Shown: in pieces, positions 5,539 to 7,392 of the stretch
Numbering within the stretch: position 1 is the first letter of the stretch
Layout of the letters: each line of letters starts with the position of its first letter
Assembly (NCBI GenBank): GCA_029266795.1
Contig: JAQSWE010000079.1
Coordinates: forward strand, 1 to 7,392
Direction: 5' to 3'
Length of the DNA stretch: 7,392 bases
Origin: Alphaproteobacteria bacterium
Lineage (GTDB): Bacteria > Pseudomonadota > Alphaproteobacteria > Micavibrionales > UBA2020
Translations under genes and position numbers: made by a program
Notes under the pieces: model-generated
What the model was told of the DNA's origin: nothing
Seen by the model: the letters and a program-made list of their open reading frames with translations, nothing else
Databases searched by the model: none

Positions 5539-5545
5539 TGGTGTG

Positions 5546-7060
5546 ATGAACGCAATGAAAAGAGCCCTGCTGACGGGCGTGGCCAGCCTGACCCTCGCCT
5601 TCGGCGGCGCCGTCGCGCAAGCGCAAACGCAACAACCCCCTGCCCCGAACGCGCAGACGCAGACGGTGCAGCAGAACACGCTCACCTTCACGCAATTGCA
5701 GCAAAGCTATTCGACCCGCGCCAGCCAGCGCCTCGCCGCCCTCGAGACGCGCGTGAACAAGGACCGCCCCGCAGATGCCCCGCGCATCGTTTTCGTCGAC
5801 CCCGACCAGATCAGCACGCAGCTGCAGCTGCGCCAGACGCCCGTGCCGCAATTCGGCCAGCTGATGCAGGAATACCTGACCGCGAAAAAAGTATCCGGCC
5901 TGTCGCCGCAGGAGTTGGCGGTGATTGCGCAGACATCCTTCACCATGCAGCAGGGCGCTTTCGCGCCGCAGGCGCTGCGCCCCGGCCTGACCGGCGCGGC
6001 ACTGGCACAGACCGCCGCCGTGGTCGTGCCGTATAACCCGAACCTGTCGGCGACAGAGTTCATGGAGCAGTCCTTCATCCTGCGCACCGGCGACGGCAAT
6101 GCCGTGAATACGCTGGAGCAGGCGAGCCTGAAGATCGCCATCACCCGCGAACAGATGGCCGATATCACCGGCGCGAAAAGCGCATGGCGCAGCTTCGACA
6201 CGCGCTACCTGCCCACCATCGCGACCGCAACCGGTTTCGACCAAGTCATGGCGCTGCACCGCACCGAAACTTTCTCCGAAGTCGGCGCGCTGATGCAAAC
6301 GGTGAAGGACGGGGGCGCGACCTCGCTCATCACCGAATACGCGAATTTCAAGGCAACCGTCGTGGCGCTGACCGAAAGCCCGCGCACCAAGGTGTATGAA
6401 TCGGACAATACGTCTTTCTTCGGCGCGATCGTCGCGACCACCTACCCTGCCCTGTTCGAATTGCAGGCGCGCATCGACAAGATGGGCGTCGAGAATTTCC
6501 GCAAGCTGACGCCGACGCAGCTGCGCGACATGGCCTATGACATCACCGAAAAAACCGCGCTGACACCGGCGCAGGCAACCCACCTGTCGGGCGTGGCGGC
6601 GCTGGGCGACGAATATTTCCGCACGCTCGTCCAGAACAATGTCGACGGGCGCGCCATGGACGACGCGCTGCAATTCGTGCGCACGGCCTATGAATTCAAG
6701 GCGGAGATCGTCAAGAAAACGCTGGAGGGTCCGGATATCGCCGAAGCGCTGCAGCACCTGTTCGGTGGCGGCGGGGCAGCGACGCCCCAGATCGCGCCGT
6801 GGCAGATGTTCGACCTGCTGCAGGCGAAAATCTACAGCGATCCCGCCGTTGCAAAAAATCCGGGCGATGTGAAGGCGCTGCTGAATGCCCGCCGCGACCT
6901 GATCGATCAGGCGCGCGAATTGCTCGACAAACATCCGGAAAAAGCCGATGGCATGCAGCAGATTTTGCAGGGCATCTTCACCAGCGACCCGCTGTTCCGC
7001 CAGTCACCCCCGCGCCCCGAAGGCCCGAAGGTACAGCCGCCGCGGTTGCAGCAGGCTTAA
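5546..7060 (+). CDS. Secreted (periplasmic) protein of unknown function
   Basis: I do not recognise the family. The 504-residue product begins with a convincing Sec signal peptide: Lys5/Arg6, a hydrophobic core ALLTGVASLTLAFGGAV, and an AQA site with cleavage probably after Ala26. A Gln/Pro/Thr-rich linker follows (27-45). The mature part appears mostly helical. Recognisable blocks are RIVFVDPDQI (80-89), VPYNPNLSATEFMEQSFIL (161-179), LEQASLKIAITREQM (190-204), FDTRYLPTIATATGFDQVM (217-235), LTPTQLRDMAYDI (321-333) and a Gly4 stretch (407-410). The C-terminus is Pro-rich (487-504). There is no cysteine, no lipobox and no clear transmembrane segment after the signal, so a soluble periplasmic or secreted protein is likely. 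No catalytic motif is evident. It is set off from flgL by a terminator and has its own promoter, so proximity to flagellar genes does not prove a flagellar role. Confidence 0.85.
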   Translation: MNAMKRALLTGVASLTLAFGGAVAQAQTQQPPAPNAQTQTVQQNTLTFTQLQQSYSTRASQRLAALETRVNKDRPADAPRIVFVDPDQISTQLQLRQTPVPQFGQLMQEYLTAKKVSGLSPQELAVIAQTSFTMQQGAFAPQALRPGLTGAALAQTAAVVVPYNPNLSATEFMEQSFILRTGDGNAVNTLEQASLKIAITREQMADITGAKSAWRSFDTRYLPTIATATGFDQVMALHRTETFSEVGALMQTVKDGGATSLITEYANFKATVVALTESPRTKVYESDNTSFFGAIVATTYPALFELQARIDKMGVENFRKLTPTQLRDMAYDITEKTALTPAQATHLSGVAALGDEYFRTLVQNNVDGRAMDDALQFVRTAYEFKAEIVKKTLEGPDIAEALQHLFGGGGAATPQIAPWQMFDLLQAKIYSDPAVAKNPGDVKALLNARRDLIDQARELLDKHPEKADGMQQILQGIFTSDPLFRQSPPRPEGPKVQPPRLQQA

Positions 7061-7392
7061 GCCGCCGAGGGCGGTTTTGACGGCGGATTAACGTTGAAGA
7101 TTTTGGGGCGCTTCGGCTTGCTGTTGTTGTTGGCAGCTTCCGGCGTATCGGGCTTGTCCTGCGGCGCGTTGATCTGCATGTAATTCTTGTCGTTCCAGCG
7201 CAGCCCCTGCAATGTTTTAAATCCGACCAGTTTCGGGCGGCCCTTGCTTTCGGGATTGACCGACTCAACGCCCGATTTCGTCACGCGCAGCACATCGCCG
7301 TTATCGGCGGAGAAGCTGTTGAAGCCAAGTTTTGCCAGCGCCTCGCGGTTCGCTTCGCGCAAATGGGTATCGCCGTGGATGGGCAGCACGTT
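7057..7392 (-). CDS. C-terminal part of an unknown protein (5' end outside window)
   Basis: The minus-strand frame is open from the right edge to a TAA at 7057-7059 and gives 111 residues. The visible part has a possible globular stretch (LREANREALAKLGFNSFSAD, then NGDVLRVTKSGVESV and GLRWNDKNYMQIN), followed by a Pro/Lys/Asn-rich tail ending NPPSKPPSAA that is probably disordered. No family is recognised. A GTG near the edge (7389) could start translation, but no ribosome site can be seen, and the gene more likely begins outside the window. It converges on the secreted protein gene, and the two stop codons share the palindrome TTAA at 7057-7060. Confidence 0.65.
   Translation of the reverse strand, partial: NVLPIHGDTHLREANREALAKLGFNSFSADNGDVLRVTKSGVESVNPESKGRPKLVGFKTLQGLRWNDKNYMQINAPQDKPDTPEAANNNSKPKRPKIFNVNPPSKPPSAA
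7061..7078 (+). terminator. Short terminator after the secreted protein gene
   Basis: CCGCC (7062-7066) pairs with GGCGG (7070-7074) around a GAG loop, extendable by a G-U pair (7061 with 7075), followed by TTTT (7075-7078). It begins directly after the plus-strand stop codon and lies inside the last codons of the convergent minus-strand gene. The stem is short and the T run brief, so termination may be partial. Confidence 0.5.

Noticed and set aside
5477..5545. In-frame ATG at 5477 as start of the secreted protein
   Set aside because: It lies within the promoter spacer and would bury the signal peptide behind 23 extra residues; the ATG at 5546 has GGGAG 7 bases upstream and gives a standard signal peptide.
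5528..6934. Long 468-residue minus-strand frame
   Set aside because: It is antisense to the secreted protein gene, has His/Arg/Gly-rich shadow composition, and no ribosome site or domain.
7387..7389. GTG near the right edge as the true start of the last minus-strand gene
   Set aside because: The frame is still open at the edge and no ribosome site is visible; the gene is treated as 5' partial.

Overview
The window looks like flagellated alphaproteobacterial chromosome. The main clue is a clear GapR (DUF2312) homologue, a nucleoid protein found mainly in Alphaproteobacteria. The FlgK/FlgL sequences have an alphaproteobacterial style and the coding DNA is GC-rich. I cannot name a genus from the sequence.

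Left part, all on the minus strand and read from right to left. A 366-residue protein of unknown function (2231-1131) is preceded by a textbook sigma-54 (-24/-12) promoter. A YkuD-type L,D-transpeptidase (1079-546) follows after 51 bases, and may be co-transcribed because no terminator is visible between them. GapR (494-198) has its own sigma-70 promoter in the short gap behind the transpeptidase. At the extreme left edge is the start of another minus-strand gene (59-1) whose first codons encode a signal-peptide-like sequence. The 138-base gap before it holds an imperfect inverted repeat around a -10-like box and a small tandem repeat.

Middle part, plus strand. The hook-filament junction genes flgK (about 2322-4211) and flgL (4227-5237) form a two-gene operon with a 15-base gap, closed by an intrinsic terminator. 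FlgL is complete. FlgK is not: the reading frame begins where about residue 70 of Salmonella FlgK would lie. The N-terminal rod-type D0 segment is therefore missing, there is no Shine-Dalgarno sequence, and the divergent sigma-54-driven gene occupies the place where the 5' end should be.

Right part. A 504-residue exported protein of unknown function (5546-7060) has its own sigma-70 promoter and Shine-Dalgarno sequence. It meets a convergent minus-strand gene (from 7057 off the right edge) tail to tail, and the two stop codons share one TTAA palindrome.

The points most worth a second look are the 5'-truncated but otherwise open flgK, the sigma-54 promoter that ties the unknown 366-residue protein to flagellar-type regulation, and the unrecognised secreted protein downstream of flgL.
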